The notes below the pieces were generated by a model. It was not told the origin of the DNA and ran no database searches. It was given only the letters and a program-made list of their open reading frames with translations. A stretch of DNA of 22,533 nucleotides from positions 1-22,533 of the forward strand of contig CAZMLE010000059.1 in assembly GCA_964567045.1 (NCBI GenBank), in the 5' to 3' direction. Position numbers and translations under genes: made by a program. Within the stretch, counting starts at the first letter, position 1. Every line of letters begins with the position of its first letter. Source of the DNA: JAFNGF01 sp964567045. GTDB taxonomy: Bacteria; Planctomycetota; Phycisphaerae; Sedimentisphaerales; Anaerobacaceae. Below are positions 22,488-22,533 of the stretch, one piece after another.

Positions 22488-22533
22488 ACGCATCTTAACT
22501 CACGGTGTAAGCTGGACGTAGCCGATATTTTGG

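Noticed and set aside
22494..22533. Possible 3' end of a minus-strand gene entering from the right edge (NIGYVQLTP before a stop)
   Set aside because: Only about ten codons are visible; this is too little to call a gene.

Overview
The window looks like a chromosomal segment of an uncultured planctomycete, probably Phycisphaerae or Sedimentisphaerales-like. The clues are a type IV prepilin-like protein (GFTLIELLVVIAIISLLMAI) with a C-terminal H-x9-D-W motif, a PEP-CTERM surface protein, lipid A synthesis (LpxB, so a two-membrane cell), a secreted VIT-VWA protein, and intergenic DNA full of short degenerate word-like repeats. This placement is inference; there is no rRNA or marker gene to confirm it.

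Left part (1-5635). The 5' end of a MiaB/RimO-like radical SAM methylthiotransferase runs off the left edge. A repeat-rich spacer of about 590 bp follows. Next comes a divergent pair of unrecognised genes: a membrane/coiled-coil protein with a GspB-like tail, and a HEPN/DUF4145-like protein. They share an intergenic inverted repeat. An lpxB-EamA transporter operon follows on the minus strand.

Centre (6194-12275). This is a complete, compact type II-C CRISPR-Cas locus: tracrRNA (minus strand, divergent from cas9), cas9 (1001 aa), cas1, cas2, and an array of 24 repeats and 23 spacers. There is no csn2 or cas4. The tracrRNA was found by aligning the repeat to the cas9 upstream region. It has an anti-repeat, a GNRA-capped nexus hairpin, a 17-bp terminator stem with a U-tract, and its own promoter. 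In crRNA orientation (minus strand) every repeat ends in a perfect TATAAT box with TTGCAC 16 bp upstream. Each spacer is therefore probably transcribed from its own repeat, as in Neisseria meningitidis. The degenerate terminal repeat keeps this promoter and is altered only in the anti-repeat-pairing part.

Right part (12276-22533). These are cell-envelope and housekeeping genes: a secreted VIT-VWA protein followed by an ARPP-1-domain protein, each carrying a REP-like palindrome in frame; bioY, apparently leaderless; a prepilin-like protein; a LmbE/PIG-L deacetylase; prmC; a minus-strand cluster of an HTH regulator and two paralogous small membrane proteins; a PEP-CTERM protein; and apt. No tRNA, rRNA, insertion sequence or integrase was found.
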